Source of the DNA: Diphasiastrum complanatum
Lineage: Eukaryota > Streptophyta > Lycopodiopsida > Lycopodiales > Lycopodiaceae
Reading direction: 5' to 3'
Assembly: GCA_029204225.1 (NCBI GenBank)
Contig: CM055102.1
Span: 38,436,585 to 38,496,584 of the forward strand
DNA: 60,000 nt
Below, piece after piece: positions 1 through 11,099 of this stretch. The position numbers and the translations under genes are program-made. Numbering within the stretch: the stretch's first letter is position 1; each line of letters starts with the position of its first letter. The notes beneath the pieces were generated by a model. The model did not search any database, was not told the origin of the DNA, and worked only from the letters and a program-made list of their open reading frames with translations.

Positions 1-2
1 TC

Positions 3-560
3 GACTTCATCAGACATGATGAGCAGGCCCGCTATGTATGGAATCGTATTGTGGGCCAGGATATTGGTTTGGACAAAGATCTTTTTATTGCCGCATGTTA
101 TTTTCCACCAAAGTCTTTGTCTTTTGTTGAGGGTAGTGGATCTCCATACCAGGATCTCTCACTAGATATTATCATATTTGCAGAGCGGGGGTATATTCTC
201 CTCACTGGGGATTTTAATGCCCAAGCATCTTTGCGACAGACAGAGTTCTTTGACAGCACTGATCAGCTTCATGTTCGTGCCCTTGACAGTGATATACTTG
301 GAATTACCAGGACTTCCGGGGACAACTTGGAACCTATTACTCCATATGGTGAGCACTTATTACAATTTGGAGGGCCCCTGAGCTAGCCATTTATAATGAC
401 TTATCTTGTTGGCCACATTCAGACAGATATACATGTCATCCTCACAGTGGAGGACATAGTCTCGTTGAATATCTCATGGGTTCACCATCCTTTGTACTCA
501 TCGTCTTTGATTTCCACATTTCCCCCACCACCCTTTCTGATCACTCCTTTCTCTCTTTTG
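3..560 (+). pseudogene. LINE endonuclease domain, decayed
   Basis: This is the remains of the apurinic-endonuclease-like domain that nicks the target in non-LTR retrotransposition. The frame from position 51 reads the conserved core with the motif LTGDFNA near 201-221, whose Asp and Asn belong to the catalytic set. After a stop near 384 a shifted frame continues (about 397-560) to a TTLSDHSFLSF segment, matching the SDH motif that ends this domain in plant LINEs. The 5' part of the element lies outside the window. It is disabled by at least one frameshift and stops. The reverse transcriptase of the same element follows downstream on the same strand. Confidence 0.8.
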
Positions 561-1080
561 CTATCGGCCACCTTCCGACCACCCACTCATCCATCCTCAC
601 TACCTACGCTTACCCGCGCACCCAAATACACATTTGACCCCATTTACATGCCAATGTACTAGTAGTCCCTGGCTTCGCTTCTACACTCCTTTCCCCCACC
701 CAAGCCGCTTTTCTCACCACCTCCGTCCACACTGCCGCTTCACTAGCCTTTCCCACCAAGCCCCATCCATCCCAGCAAAACCCGACATAGATCTCGATCA
801 CTGCACCCTCCTGGGTATGATGTCGAGTGTCGTTCTCTTCATCATGTAGTCACCTATTCACATATTCATGCTCCACATTTACTTCGATCTTCCCGACGCT
901 CTTACCACCGTGTTCTCTGTCGTAAAAAGTGCGCTTATGATAACTCTGAAGGGAAACATATTATTGACCTTCTTTTCAGTTCTTCCTCAGGCGCTTTCTG
1001 GCGTGAGTTCATTCCCCGCTCCCTCCTGGAAGACCTAGTTCTCCTTCTTCACATCCGATCTGGTACTTGCTGCCATTAAG
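561..1080 (+). other. LINE spacer between endonuclease and reverse transcriptase, decayed
   Basis: No long open frame. C-rich sequence lies between the two recognisable LINE domains. By position it is the linker of the LINE ORF2, but only scattered codons could be aligned by eye. Confidence 0.4.
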
Positions 1081-1083
1081 AAG

Positions 1084-2139
1084 ATGAAGTCCCATAAGGC
1101 CAGAGATATCGAAGACCTCGAGTCTGAACTCCTTGCCCATGCATCTGACTTACTCGCTCCCACCATAGCCACTCTTCTTAATTCCGCAGTTGTTTCTGGC
1201 TTCCCTTTGTCCTGGTGCACTAACATCATCCACCCCATCCATAAGAATGGTGACCTCATGATTCCGAAAAACTATCGCACTATCATGATTGGGCATGTTC
1301 TGGCAAAGCTATATGGTACTTTACTTCAGTCTGTTGTGAGGCAGAGACCAGGAGACTACACGCTATGGGTCACGCAGGTTTTCGGGCCCATTATTCTACT
1401 ACAGATCACATCTTCACGTTACAGGCCTTGATTGAGGAAGCTAAGCACAGAAAAGAGAGGGTTTACTGCTATTTTGTGGACTTCATGAAAGCCTTTGATT
1501 ATGTTCCTCGCTCCTTGCTCATTCAGAGACTCTGAGATCTTCGCTTCTCCACCGACATCATTTTGGCTGTGATGGCGCTTTATGAGCGTGTCCTAGGATG
1601 TTTCCAGCATAGTAGTGGCATCCTTGATCGTATTTGGAGCGCTATTGGGGTGAACCAAGCTTTCACCGATATATTGATGAGTTGGAGAGAGTCATTGCAC
1701 AATGTGGTGGTATTGATTGCAAGCTTGGAGATATCTTGATTGCTATCCTTCTTTATGCCGATGATGTGGCATTAGTCTCACCAATCAGAGAGGGCCTACA
1801 GCGACAGTTGGATTGCTTATAGGAGTTCTGTACCAGATGGGGCCTAGGGGTGAACATTGGGAAGACCAAAGTTATGGTCTTCAACACTTCTCGAGCATTC
1901 ATGTAACGGCAGGAGCTCACTTTTGATGGACAGGTTCTAGAGGTGGTCCCTTCTTATACATACCTGGGGATAATTTTCTTGGGTCCTACTTTTAGTATGA
2001 GACAGGCCGCTACCACTCGACTGGGGAAGGGACATGCCTCCCTTGTTCAGCTAGAGCAGTTTTGTTTTCAGAAGTCCATCCAGGATGCTCGTAGTAAGTG
2101 TTGCCTCTTTGATACCATTGTCACCCCCAGGGCTCTATA
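1084..2139 (+). pseudogene. LINE reverse transcriptase, 5' part, cut by element A
   Basis: This is the reverse transcriptase of the same LINE. The first open piece (1084-1431) carries the entry motif (HKNGD, then PKNYRTI), followed after frame breaks by the FVDFMKAFD region near 1477-1500. The catalytic YADD lies at 1754-1765, and a TYLGI motif follows at about 1958-1972. Several frame changes and stops (near 1431, 1533 and 1820) show it is dead. The frame that starts at 1943 runs straight into the 5' LTR of gypsy element A at 2140, and its coding sense resumes at 7760. The break is therefore an insertion and not a natural end. Confidence 0.85.
2135..2139 (+). repeat. Target-site duplication of element A, left copy
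   Basis: CTATA directly precedes the TGTTAC start of the left LTR. The same five bases directly follow the right LTR at 7755-7759. Five bases is the normal duplication made by Ty3/gypsy integrases. Confidence 0.85.
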
Positions 2140-2993
2140 TGTTACATACCTATGTAACTTACAATACTTCAGTAACCCCTAGGTGCCCATTTAGTCTCTG
2201 GGGGGCTAAATGGCGAGTCACCCTTGGATAAGGGTAGGTGCCTTTGGATTAAGGTACTTGTGTCCTTGGATAAGGGCATGAGGATGTCTATGCCTTGGAT
2301 GGAGGTAGGAAACCTACTAAGGTGTTAGGAAGACCTTACCATGGGTATTGATCATTTTCCTAAGCCTTGGGCCTCAAAATTGAGCCATGATCACATAATT
2401 GACCTTGGGCCAAAGTTAGCCATCATATAAGGGTCATAGGGACCTAGTAAGAGGGCACAGCTACTAGGGTCCCTTGATGCCCCTAAAGAAACCAAGAAGT
2501 TATAACCAAGAAACATAAGTTATGGAAGGTGTCTTTTGACATTCCACTAACTTGTGAGGCTCTTGGCCTTAGTGCTTTGGAATGAGTCATTTGCTATCTA
2601 TAAGAGAGAGAAAGGGCACCCAAAAGGGAGGAGATTCTTGTGTTGTTGCTTGCTTCTATTCCCTAGTGAAAGGCTAGAGTATAGAGAGCATAGATTTGGC
2701 TTGCTTGCTCTTATGAGGATCACCATCTTTGGTATGGGACTTATATGGGAGTAGGATCTTGAGTATGCTTGTGATTGTGATGGTAGTGATTGTGGTTTAG
2801 CAAGGGGGTGCTAGATAGTCTTGCTTGTGCATAGATTTAGCTACGGTTGGGTGGTGAATTCTTGAGGCCATTTGATTGTCTACTTTTGGAAGGATCTTAG
2901 GGGCATTGGAGGAGAGGTACATTGGAGGGCTTTTGGAGGCATTGGTGGACATCAACTCAAAGGCTTGGTGGGCAGCTCTTCCTTGTTATAAAA
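2140..2993 (+). repeat. 5' LTR of element A
   Basis: Begins TGTTACATACC and matches 6859-7754 over its length. It contains several CCTTGGATAAGGG-type repeats near 2213-2280 and a TATA box (TATAAG at 2599-2604). Relative to the right LTR it lacks about 42 bp near 2570 and has about 18 extra bases near 2450. The end, TATAAAA, is set by the target duplication and by the primer site two bases downstream. A canonical CA end is not present. Confidence 0.88.
2599..2604 (+). promoter_or_regulatory. LTR TATA box of element A
   Basis: TATAAG followed by a purine-rich run, conserved at 7363-7368 in the right LTR. This is the likely core promoter dividing U3 from R. Confidence 0.5.
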
Positions 2994-2994
2994 G

Positions 2995-3006
2995 TGGTAT
3001 CAGAGC
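2995..3006 (+). other. Primer binding site, initiator tRNA-Met, element A
   Basis: TGGTATCAGAGC lies one base after the left LTR. It is the standard plant retrotransposon primer site, complementary to the 3' end of initiator methionine tRNA. Confidence 0.9.
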
Positions 3007-3359
3007 CTCTTCCAAAGTGGAATGGTAATTCTAAACGTCTTTTTTTGGTTGCATAAAAATCTGCTATCAAATTGTTTTGATAATGTTATTGAAATAGCAC
3101 CAATTTCTTGCTTCTAGAAATTGGTGGGCATTTCAATAGGGCCTATTTTTTTTATTTTTGAAAGGCTTTTTAAGCTTAAAATAGAATGGCCAGCAAGCAC
3201 ACATTTTCAATTTGATAGGGGATTAGAAAAAATAAGCCAAAAATTCTGGTTTTGTAAAGGGAAGTTAATTTTACATAAAAGGGGGATTTGTTTTAATTAA
3301 AGGATTGTAAATTTGTTCACTTCTTAACTTTTGGATTTAAAGAAGAAAGAGAAAGAATT

Positions 3360-4773
3360 TGCTAGTAACTCTTACCAATCAAAGGATAGTTCTCCATTCT
3401 CCATAGTACATCGCTATAAACATAGATGAAACCATTTTGGAAATTTGGTAATTGTGAATGGAAATTTGCCATCAAATTTAGCAATGGTTCATTATGAGTG
3501 ATGTTATAGAAACTAAAAGAGGAACCCAACATGTGAATGAAAACTTGGATAAGTTTTGAGTCATTTTGATGTGATTTTGGATGGAAAAAGCCTTAGTATG
3601 GTGGGAGGACTTAGTAGCCAAAGAAAAACAACCATTAACATGGGAGGGATTTTGCCTAGTATTCAAGGAATACTTTCTTCCCTTGTTAGATGATTATGAA
3701 CATTTTCAAAGCTTTCGGGATTGACCATGATTAAAGGCCTTGATCGATTCATTCAAGATATTCATAAGTATTTAATCCTCTTTATAGTGAAATACCTCAA
3801 AAAATACAGATGCTCATGTTTATTGATGGTTTACCTAAGTAGTAAGGACTATCAAGCGGATGTTCGAAGTATCCGTCCTATCACCCTAGAAGATGCTATT
3901 AGGGCTGCAAATTTTTTTGATAATACTCCTAAGCCACATAAGAGTCATAACCCTAATGAGCAAAAGAAGGGTTTTCAATATAAAAGAAAGGATAAGGAAG
4001 TTACCAATGAGGCATCTTCCAATCCTAATTCTAAGAAACCCAAACACCACTTTAATAAACGTCAAGGTGGCAAGAAGGACCTAGCGGAAGCTCGAAAGAA
4101 GAATCTTTGCTTCAAGTGCAATGGCACCTTGCACGAGATTGTCAAAAACAAAGCCTCAACCTCAGGTATCATATCTCAAAGTAATGAGATGGATATTTGT
4201 TTTCTTAGTTCAATGCTTTATGGACCTAATGACTTAATTTGCATCAAGGGTAAAATTGGAGAACATGTTGTTAATGTACTTTTTGACACGGGATCCACTC
4301 ATAATTTTATAAATGCAAATTTGGTGCAGATGCTAAACCTTCCCATCAAAAAAAGTGAGAAACAATACTATGTGACAATGGCGTATGGATGTAATTCCGA
4401 ACCCATGGATTATGTGGTTCCTAATGTACCATTACACATACGGGACTATGTTGAAAAGCTAGAATTCCATGCCCTTAAATTTGGCAAATGGGATGTTGTT
4501 CTTGGGCAACAATGGCATTATGATAAGAATAAATCTTTGAAAATTGATTTTGTTGAAAAATCTTTAACTTTTATGCATGATTGTTCTTTAATAAAGATTA
4601 GTGCTAGTTTAAGTGTTGATGCTACTGGTATTAAACCTTACTCTAAGCATGAACTTAATTCTTTGATAAAGAACACAGAGTATAAAGTTTATTTATATTT
4701 TCACGAAAACCTAATCTGTTGCGATGATAAGATTCTTAAACTTGATGTCATGAATAGTGAGAACACTCCTTAA
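3360..4773 (+). pseudogene. gag-protease region of element A
   Basis: Up to about 3720 the gag capsid region survives only as broken frames, with a recognisable W-W-L-heavy stretch near 3585-3700. From 3721 a 350-codon frame is open. It contains a damaged nucleocapsid zinc knuckle (CFKCNG at about 4110; the later His and Cys are out of register) and then a retropepsin. The retropepsin active-site motif FDTGST is near 4282-4299 and is followed by the usual hydrophobic flap and VVLGQQW segment (near 4495-4515). A single TAA at 4771 separates this frame from the reverse transcriptase frame, which continues in the same register. The ancestral element therefore probably had one gag-pol frame that has since gained a stop. 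Confidence 0.85.
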
Positions 4774-5334
4774 TTTGAAGCCTATAGTGAACTTAGGCAA
4801 GAATTCAATGATGTTTTTCTAGACCTTCCTGTAGATTTACCACCTGAAAGTTCTGTAGATCACAAGATCGATCTTATATCTGGTTCAATTTCGATTGCAC
4901 AACACCCTTATAAGATGAGTGCATCGAACGAGGCTGAGGTACAAAGACAATTAAGTGAGTATCTAGAGAAAGAGTGGGTTAAACCTAGTAAGCTCCTTGG
5001 GCCAATGGTTTTGGTCGCCAAGAAGGACGGGACTATAAGGTTTTGCGTGGACTATAAAAAGTTGAACAAAGTTACAATTAAGAATAGGTATCCACTACCG
5101 CGAATGGATGACCTAATAGATTATCTAGGTGGTGTAAGGTACTTTACCGAGATAGATCTAAGATCAGGGTATCATCAGATTCGCATTAAGGTAGAGGATA
5201 TACCTAAGACGAATTTTCAAACTCGGTTTGGACACTACAAGTTTTTAGTGCTTCCATTTGGTTTGACCAATGCACCAGCGACTTTCCAACAAATGATGAA
5301 CATTTGTTCAAGTCATATTTGGGAAGATTTGTAG
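4774..5334 (+). pseudogene. Reverse transcriptase, N-terminal part, element A
   Basis: In frame with the protease region after one stop. It shows the gypsy RT landmarks in order: the primer-grip lead-in, [18 protein letters not shown] near 5020-5060, RYPLPRMDD near 5088-5110, [14 protein letters not shown] near 5140-5180, and [14 protein letters not shown] near 5258-5295. Just after this a frameshift and then a deletion remove the YLDDILVFS strip that carries two of the three catalytic aspartates, since the frame passes from the FVV residues almost directly into KTLAEH. The enzyme would be inactive. Confidence 0.92.
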
Positions 5335-5348
5335 TAGTGTAGAAGACT

Positions 5349-6134
5349 TTGGCGGAACATAAAGAGCAACTTAAGATTTTCTTGGACATCTTAAGAAGAG
5401 AAATGCTCTTTGCCAAAAAGTCTAAGTGCGACTTTTTTGCTAAAGAGTTATCATACCTGGGGCATAAGATTTCCGAACGTGGAATAGAAATAGAGGCCGA
5501 TCGTATCCGGAGGGTTATTGAATGGCCAATTCTTACTACGGTTCGAGAAATCAAGTCATTCTTGGGTTTCATGGGATTTTTCCGTCGGCACAAACCTCAG
5601 TTTGCTAGGATGGCATTTTCCCTCACTCAAGCTTTGAAAGGCTTTAAAAAACTTAGTCGGAGGGCTAAGAGACCACTAGTAGTGTGGACGGAGGATATGA
5701 ATAATAGTTTTGAGTTGCTTAAGAAAAGTGTGACAACAGCACCAATCTTGATCATTGGCGATCCTAAGAAACCATTTGTGGTTAGGATCGATGCTAGTGA
5801 TTATGCAATTGGAGCCATCTTGATGCAGGATGGACATCCTGTTGCTTTTGAAAGTAAGAAACTCAATCCAGCTCAATCTAGGTATTGTACCTATGAAAAG
5901 GAGTTTTATGCTATTATTCATGCCTTGAAAATTTGGCGACATTATTTGTATGAAGCCAAATTTGATGTTTTGATTGATCACCAAACACTCCGTGATCTTT
6001 GTGATGCTACAAATTTAAAAGGGAGACAAGCTAGATGGGATGAGCTAATGCAGGTATTCGACTTCTCAATACGATATTGTAAAGAAAGTCAAAAACACTC
6101 TAGCGGATGCTTTGAGTCGTTTACCAATTATTAA
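5349..6134 (+). pseudogene. RT connection and RNase H, element A
   Basis: A 261-codon frame covers the end of the RT thumb/connection (SYLGHKIS, then SFLGFMGFFRR) and the RNase H. RNase H motifs are RIDASDYAIGAIL (first catalytic Asp, near 5788) and YEKEFYAIIHAL (catalytic Glu, near 5895-5930). The third is LIDHQTL, where the expected T-D-H is preserved as IDH. The C-terminal GRQARWDELMQ strip that leads to integrase is present to about 6050, after which the frame decays. This part is relatively well preserved compared with gag and integrase. Confidence 0.9.
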
Positions 6135-6782
6135 TCAGTTAAGCTTTACTAATATACAACCGGGATTATTTCAATCTCTCCAAGGACTTTCTGAGTCCGA
6201 TCCATTTTTTGGAAAGTATTGGCAACAAGTACTTTATGGGGTCGATTCGGGTAAGCAGGATTCCTCGAATCAGACCTCGATCACCGATTAGTGTTGGCAT
6301 GAAGAACCTAAGGGTGCAAGCCGTAGCTGATTTCCTTGTGGATATGCAAGGAATGTTACAGCTGGTTAAAGACAACATAAGAAGTGCCCAGGACAGGGCA
6401 CTATGCTGATTTGTCTCGAAAGCACAAGGAATTCAAGGTCAATGACATGGTGTTTTTGAGGATCCCTACTCACTCTAGGGGCTTGAAAACTGGTAAGTGT
6501 GTAAAGTTGGCGCCTAGGTATCGCGGTCCTTTTAAAGTTATCCAAGTGATTAACAAGGTCGCATACAAACTAGACCTTCCAACTAACATTGAAATTCATG
6601 TTGGGGGTTGGGGAAACCTTGGTCCCTGTGGAAGATCTAGAGAGCTTCTTCGTGATGAGTCCGCGAGTGGCCCACCTGAACCCGAGGCGATTGTTAATAG
6701 TCGGCAAAGAACTCTAAGGAGTAGAGTGCTTCGAAAATCTTTAATCAGGTGGAGGGGCCAGTTAGAAGAGGAAGATACCTAG
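6135..6782 (+). pseudogene. Integrase C-terminal remnant with chromodomain-like tail, element A
   Basis: Frames at 6209-6409 and 6384-6782 encode the stretch that follows the integrase core: RPRSPISVGM, a helix with VADFLVDMQ, a DMVFLRIP segment and the PRYRGPFKVI strand pair. A tail ending in LIRWRGQ resembles the start of a chromodomain. The zinc-binding HHCC region and the whole DDE core are missing, because sequence near 6230 jumps from the linker after RNase H directly to the C-terminal segment. One base-level frameshift separates the two frames near 6400. The PVFHV segment usually seen before the tail is also damaged. Confidence 0.85.
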
Positions 6783-6844
6783 GAAAAGGAGGTTGATCTC
6801 CAGAAGAATTTTCCAAATTTTTCCTTACAAGAAAAAATTTAAGT

Positions 6845-6858
6845 TTAGGAGGAAGGAA
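6845..6858 (+). other. Polypurine tract of element A
   Basis: TTAGGAGGAAGGAA directly precedes the TG of the right LTR. It is the usual plus-strand priming site. Confidence 0.8.
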
Positions 6859-7754
6859 TGTTACATACCTATGTAACTAGCAGTACTTCAGTAACCCCAA
6901 GGTGCCCATTTAGTCTCTGGGTAGCTAAATGGTGAGTCACCCTTGGATAAGGGGTATCCTTGGATAAGGGTAGGTGCCTTTGGATTAAGGTACTTGTGTC
7001 CTTGGATAAGGGCATGAGGGCGTCTATGCTTTGGATGGAGGTATGGAACCTAGTAAGGTGTTAGGAGGACCTTACCATGGGTATTGGTCATTTTCCTAAG
7101 CCCTGGGCCTCAAACCTTGAGCCATGATCACATAATTGGCCTTGGGCCAAAGTTAGCCATCACATAAGGGTCATGGGGACCTACTAGGGTCCCTTGATGC
7201 CTCTAAAGAAACCAAGAAGTTATAACCAAGAAACATAAGTTATGGAAGGCGTCTTTTGACATTCCACTAGCTTGTGAGGCTCTTGGCCTTTCCTTTGCCT
7301 CCCCTCTTCTCATTGGCTTGTGTGAACATTCCATAGTGCTTTGGAGTGAGTCATTTGCCATCTATAAGAGAGGGAGAGGGCGCCCAAAAGGGGGAGATTT
7401 CTTGTGTTGTTGCTTGCTTCTATTCCCTAGTGGAAGGCTAGAGTGTAGAGAGCATAGATTTGGCTTGCTTGCTCTTGTGAGGATCACCATCTTTGGTATG
7501 GGACTTAGATGGGGGTAGCATCTTGAGTATGCTTGTGATTGTGATGGTAGTGATTGTGGTTAAGCAAGGGGGTGCTAGATAGTCTTGCTTGTGCATAGAT
7601 CTAGCTATGGTTGGGTGGTGAAATCTTGAGGCCATTTGATTGTCTACTTTTGGAAGGATCTTAGGGGCATTGGAGAGGCACATTGGAGGGCTTTTGGAAG
7701 CATTGGTGGACATCAACTCAAAGGTTTGGTGGGTAGCTCTTCCTTGTTGTAAAA
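6859..7754 (+). repeat. 3' LTR of element A
   Basis: Begins TGTTACATACC like the left LTR and ends GTAAAA just before the right CTATA duplication. It has an extra copy of the GGATAAGGG motif near 6945-6970 and about 42 bp near 7290-7332 absent from the left LTR. Its TATA box is at 7363-7368. Confidence 0.9.
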
Positions 7755-7759
7755 CTATA
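7755..7759 (+). repeat. Target-site duplication of element A, right copy
   Basis: CTATA, identical to 2135-2139. Removing one copy together with element A restores an uninterrupted LINE reading frame. Confidence 0.85.
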
Positions 7760-8260
7760 TGCGGCAAAGGCATGGTGTACAGGTCTCCCCTCTTCACACT
7801 GGGCCAGTCTTTCACGATTACAGACCACCATGTTAGCTCTATTGATTTGAGCGAAGCCTTCTGTTCCACATGAGATTCTTCTGGCTGAGTTTGCAGTTCC
7901 ACCTATACAGATTGAGGCAGCTCTCCAGCTCATCACCTATATTCAGAGAGGACAGGCATTACCAGAGATAGACAGACGATACACACAGCTTGCACTATCC
8001 TCCTCACATTATCTTCATGATCAGGGCTATAGATTATCATGGTTCTCTTAGGCATCTCACCTCCTACTTGAGTCGTTTGGTATCTCCATTACAGAGCTTC
8101 CCTCACGCAATCATCAGTATATCAGACGATTTCTCTATCGAGCATATCTGGAGTGGACTTGGAGTCGCTAGTTAGGGGTTAAGCCTGCTTTCTATCAGAC
8201 CCATTTTCTTGAACTAGATGTAGTAGGAAACATGTTCTATGGCCTGAATCTGCCATTCGC
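7760..8260 (+). pseudogene. LINE ORF2, 3' part after element A
   Basis: The LINE frame broken at 2139 resumes here in the same phase: 29 codons to a TGA at 7848-7850, then 66 more open codons to 8048. The region corresponds to the part of plant LINE ORF2 after the polymerase, where a TPRALY motif is followed by W-rich sequence and a conserved helical tail (ALQLITYIQRG near 7920-7950). Further scraps in other frames reach about 8240. No poly-A tail or target duplication of the LINE itself is evident. Confidence 0.75.
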
Positions 8261-9395
8261 CACAGAAAACACCCACCTATTCAAAAATGCCATTGTTGTT
8301 GTACCTAATGAGACAATATGGATCATATACTTTGAAAGAGGATAGTAAAGTTCACACAATTTCATCTAGGAAAATACCCTCAATTCTTTTTATCACTATT
8401 CCTCGAGAGAAATCACCATACAAATCTCTCTTATCAAGAACAATCCATATTTGTTTCATTACAAATGCAAACTTAGTTAGGGAATCAAATAATTAAATGT
8501 ATGAAAATCCTCTAAAAATACTAGGTAGAGTGCTCACCTGAATTTGGCTTAGTAGCATGTGAGTGATGCAATGATGTAAGGGGAATATGTTCATGTTCCT
8601 GCCATCTTTGTGATTCAACCCTACAATCCACACGGAACCCTTGTAGGAGCAATAGAAAATAGTGATCATAGAAGAAATTCAATTCATGACATAAAAAGTA
8701 AAAGTAGTGTCTCCCTACTACCTAACAAGGAGGATTGCACAGCAGTACAAGGAAAGCTTTGACCAAGTAACATGATACAACATTGTGACAAAGCTATTGA
8801 CTACAAGCAAGGAGTAATGCATAAACATACGTTGTCAAGTTCATAACCTTTGAATGTACTCATTGATGTATTTAATTTGAGAATTTTAATAAGTGACAAC
8901 CTAGACTAAGGTGTCGTTTTGAGAATAATATCTGCTTAACCTTAAGGTACAAGGAAATATGGATAAAAATCTACATTACAATCACCAAGAACGTGTATGT
9001 CAAAATCATTCAGTCTTCTTAAGTACTTCAAACTAGTATCAAGAACATTTTACTGATGATAAGAGTGGCAAGTATCCATTGTAATTGGTCTCCTTGAAAA
9101 GAGATATTAAAAATACGAAGATGGTACAAAAAGTCACAAATAACTAGAGAGGAGGGTAATGATGAAATAGTTGGGTGAAAAATGCAAATAGGAATAAATA
9201 CAAGAGTGACCATACTCAAACATGATGAGACTAGTAAAGACTAAACGTATGACACAAATGTCACAATACAAGGTGTACAAACCTAATACATGAGTGTTAT
9301 GGGCACATGTTAGGACCTTGTCATTGAGGCCTTAGTTATCACAACCCATATCATTATCACATAGTTCATTGAGTTCAAGCCCGTTTGACAAGATA
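8261..9395. other. No gene recognised
   Basis: AT-rich sequence without a convincing open frame, splice-phase match or transposon motif on either strand. Confidence 0.5.
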
Positions 9396-9399
9396 AAGC

Positions 9400-9470
9400 A
9401 GTAAGGGCCAAGCGGTAGGGCATTGGACCCTCTTGGCACCAATGTTGATGCATGTCCTACTCTATTAGCC
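9400..9470 (+). repeat. Possible tRNA-derived SINE head
   Basis: GGCCAAGCGGTAGGGC at 9406-9421 fits an internal Pol III A box, and about 25 bases later GTTGATGC (near 9443) looks like a B box that has lost one base. The spacing suits a tRNA-derived SINE. No body family or target duplication was identified. Confidence 0.35.
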
Positions 9471-9529
9471 TTCCTTAAGGAACCACAATCCGACACTATG
9501 ACAAGCCACAAGACACACCAAAATATACA

Positions 9530-9680
9530 CAAGAGCATGCATAATCATATGTATGGACAAATAATGTCATTTCAGACAAATGCACAAACTAATAGGTCGC
9601 ATGCATGGACGTGCAAACTGACACGTCAATTCAAGCACATGCATGATCATATGCATGCATGTGTGGACGCATGCATCACC
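9530..9680. repeat. Cluster of CATGCATG motifs
   Basis: Several overlapping GCATGC/CATGCATG words within 150 bp (for example near 9536, 9600, 9639, 9652 and 9670). The short palindromic word is dense, but no gene is attached. Confidence 0.5.
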
Positions 9681-11099
9681 AACCAGTTTCATGAGGAGGA
9701 AAAATGGCGTGGGGAAAAAAACATGTACTTAAAGCCAAGACTATGGATCAAGATAGAGTGACATCCACCAACATGTTAATCTACCAAAACCCATTCCACC
9801 AATGTAGAATATTGCTCCATGCCAATGGAGCAAGCAAGAATTTGACTCTCTTACCATCAATTCCCTACAAGAACAATGGGGTGGTCTTTGTGCCTAGATA
9901 CAAGATCATTGTCTTCTCAGACTCATCTCGCCATCATCCGGTATCGTAGCTATCACAACTTGCAAGCATACAAAAACCCAACAAGAATCTATAGCAGAAA
10001 ATTAGTATGGAAGTAAGCAAGAGAGACAAAAGAAGGGAGTGATGGAAGCAAATGAAGCCTCCACAACACGAGCAACTAGAAGAACCCAAGGAAAGGAATC
10101 CTATTGACCTAACCTCCAAGTAGAAACCATGGATTACACCTATTGTCCACGAACCTGCATGCTTGAGAGAAACCTTAACCAAATAAGATGATAAACCTCA
10201 ACATGAGCCCTTCTAGGTACGTCTTCTCCACAATCACTGCCTACTTGATCTTTCTCCTCACGAGAGAGATAATAGAGATCTCCCTCCTGATACTCAGTTC
10301 TCACTGTCACCACAATTTGAAAAATATATCCATCTTATGCTAAATTTTGTTTCTTGAAAATGATTTTTTTATTTGTAAATTTTATTTTGAACAAATGCAA
10401 TAAATTCATATGTTTCTTTTGAGAAGTGATTTAGACTCTTTAACTTTCACCTGTAAAATGCTACCAAATTATTTGAAGCTCTAAAACATGGAACATATTC
10501 AGGTAGGAATTGATAGCCTACCAACCTAGAGAATCGTAGTCAACCTCTCTATTGCCACAAGGGCTGAAAACTGGAGGGACAATTTTGAGATTTGAGGTCC
10601 TTAACTATGTTAGTACATATAACCATGTCTTATAGCGACATAAAGGATAAAATCGGTCTGATTATTTGGCATCGTGACCAATGGCCCCAGATAAACAATT
10701 GCAACAAATCAAAACTAGAAATACATATCGCTAAAAACAAGCAGCAGTTTTTAAAATTAAGAAAGTTTTCGTAAATAGAAAATCTATGTGTAACAAGTAC
10801 AATGTCTATAAATAGAAAGTACTATTTCCTTTTTGCTTTACCTAAGCTAGAAAAAGTACCAATTATTTGGGAGGGACAAGACGGCAAAGAACTACTAACT
10901 AGTAGGGCATGGGGTTTTTTTGAACATGCCATCCTCATTTGAGTGAGCCCTCTATTGTGCACAAAGAGAAAGACTAAAAAGGACATTCCAAGTATGTTCT
11001 AATTTAGGGATTGTAAAACGTCTCCAAGGAAAACTTGTAACATCTAACAGTAAGCTAAGAATGAAAGATACAAAAACACAAAGATCATGAAGTAAATAA
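9681..11099. other. No gene recognised
   Basis: No long frame or recognisable motif. Sequence becomes strongly AT-rich around 10320-10400. Confidence 0.5.

Larger units (their letters stand above)
2140..7754 (+). mobile_element. Ty3/gypsy LTR retrotransposon (element A), chromovirus-like, defective
   Basis: This is a 5.6-kb LTR element with two LTRs, a primer binding site for initiator tRNA-Met, a gag-protease-RT-RNase H order, an integrase C-terminal remnant with a chromodomain-like tail, a polypurine tract and a 5-bp target duplication. The pol order (RT and RNase H before integrase) makes it Ty3/gypsy. It cannot be autonomous, because gag is full of stops, the catalytic strip of RT is deleted, and most of the integrase is missing. 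It sits inside an older LINE. Its LTRs differ by substitutions and by several indels, so the insertion is not recent. Confidence 0.93.

Noticed and set aside
5204-5593. 129-codon minus-strand frame over the RT of element A
   Set aside because: Antisense shadow. The plus strand has clear RT homology.
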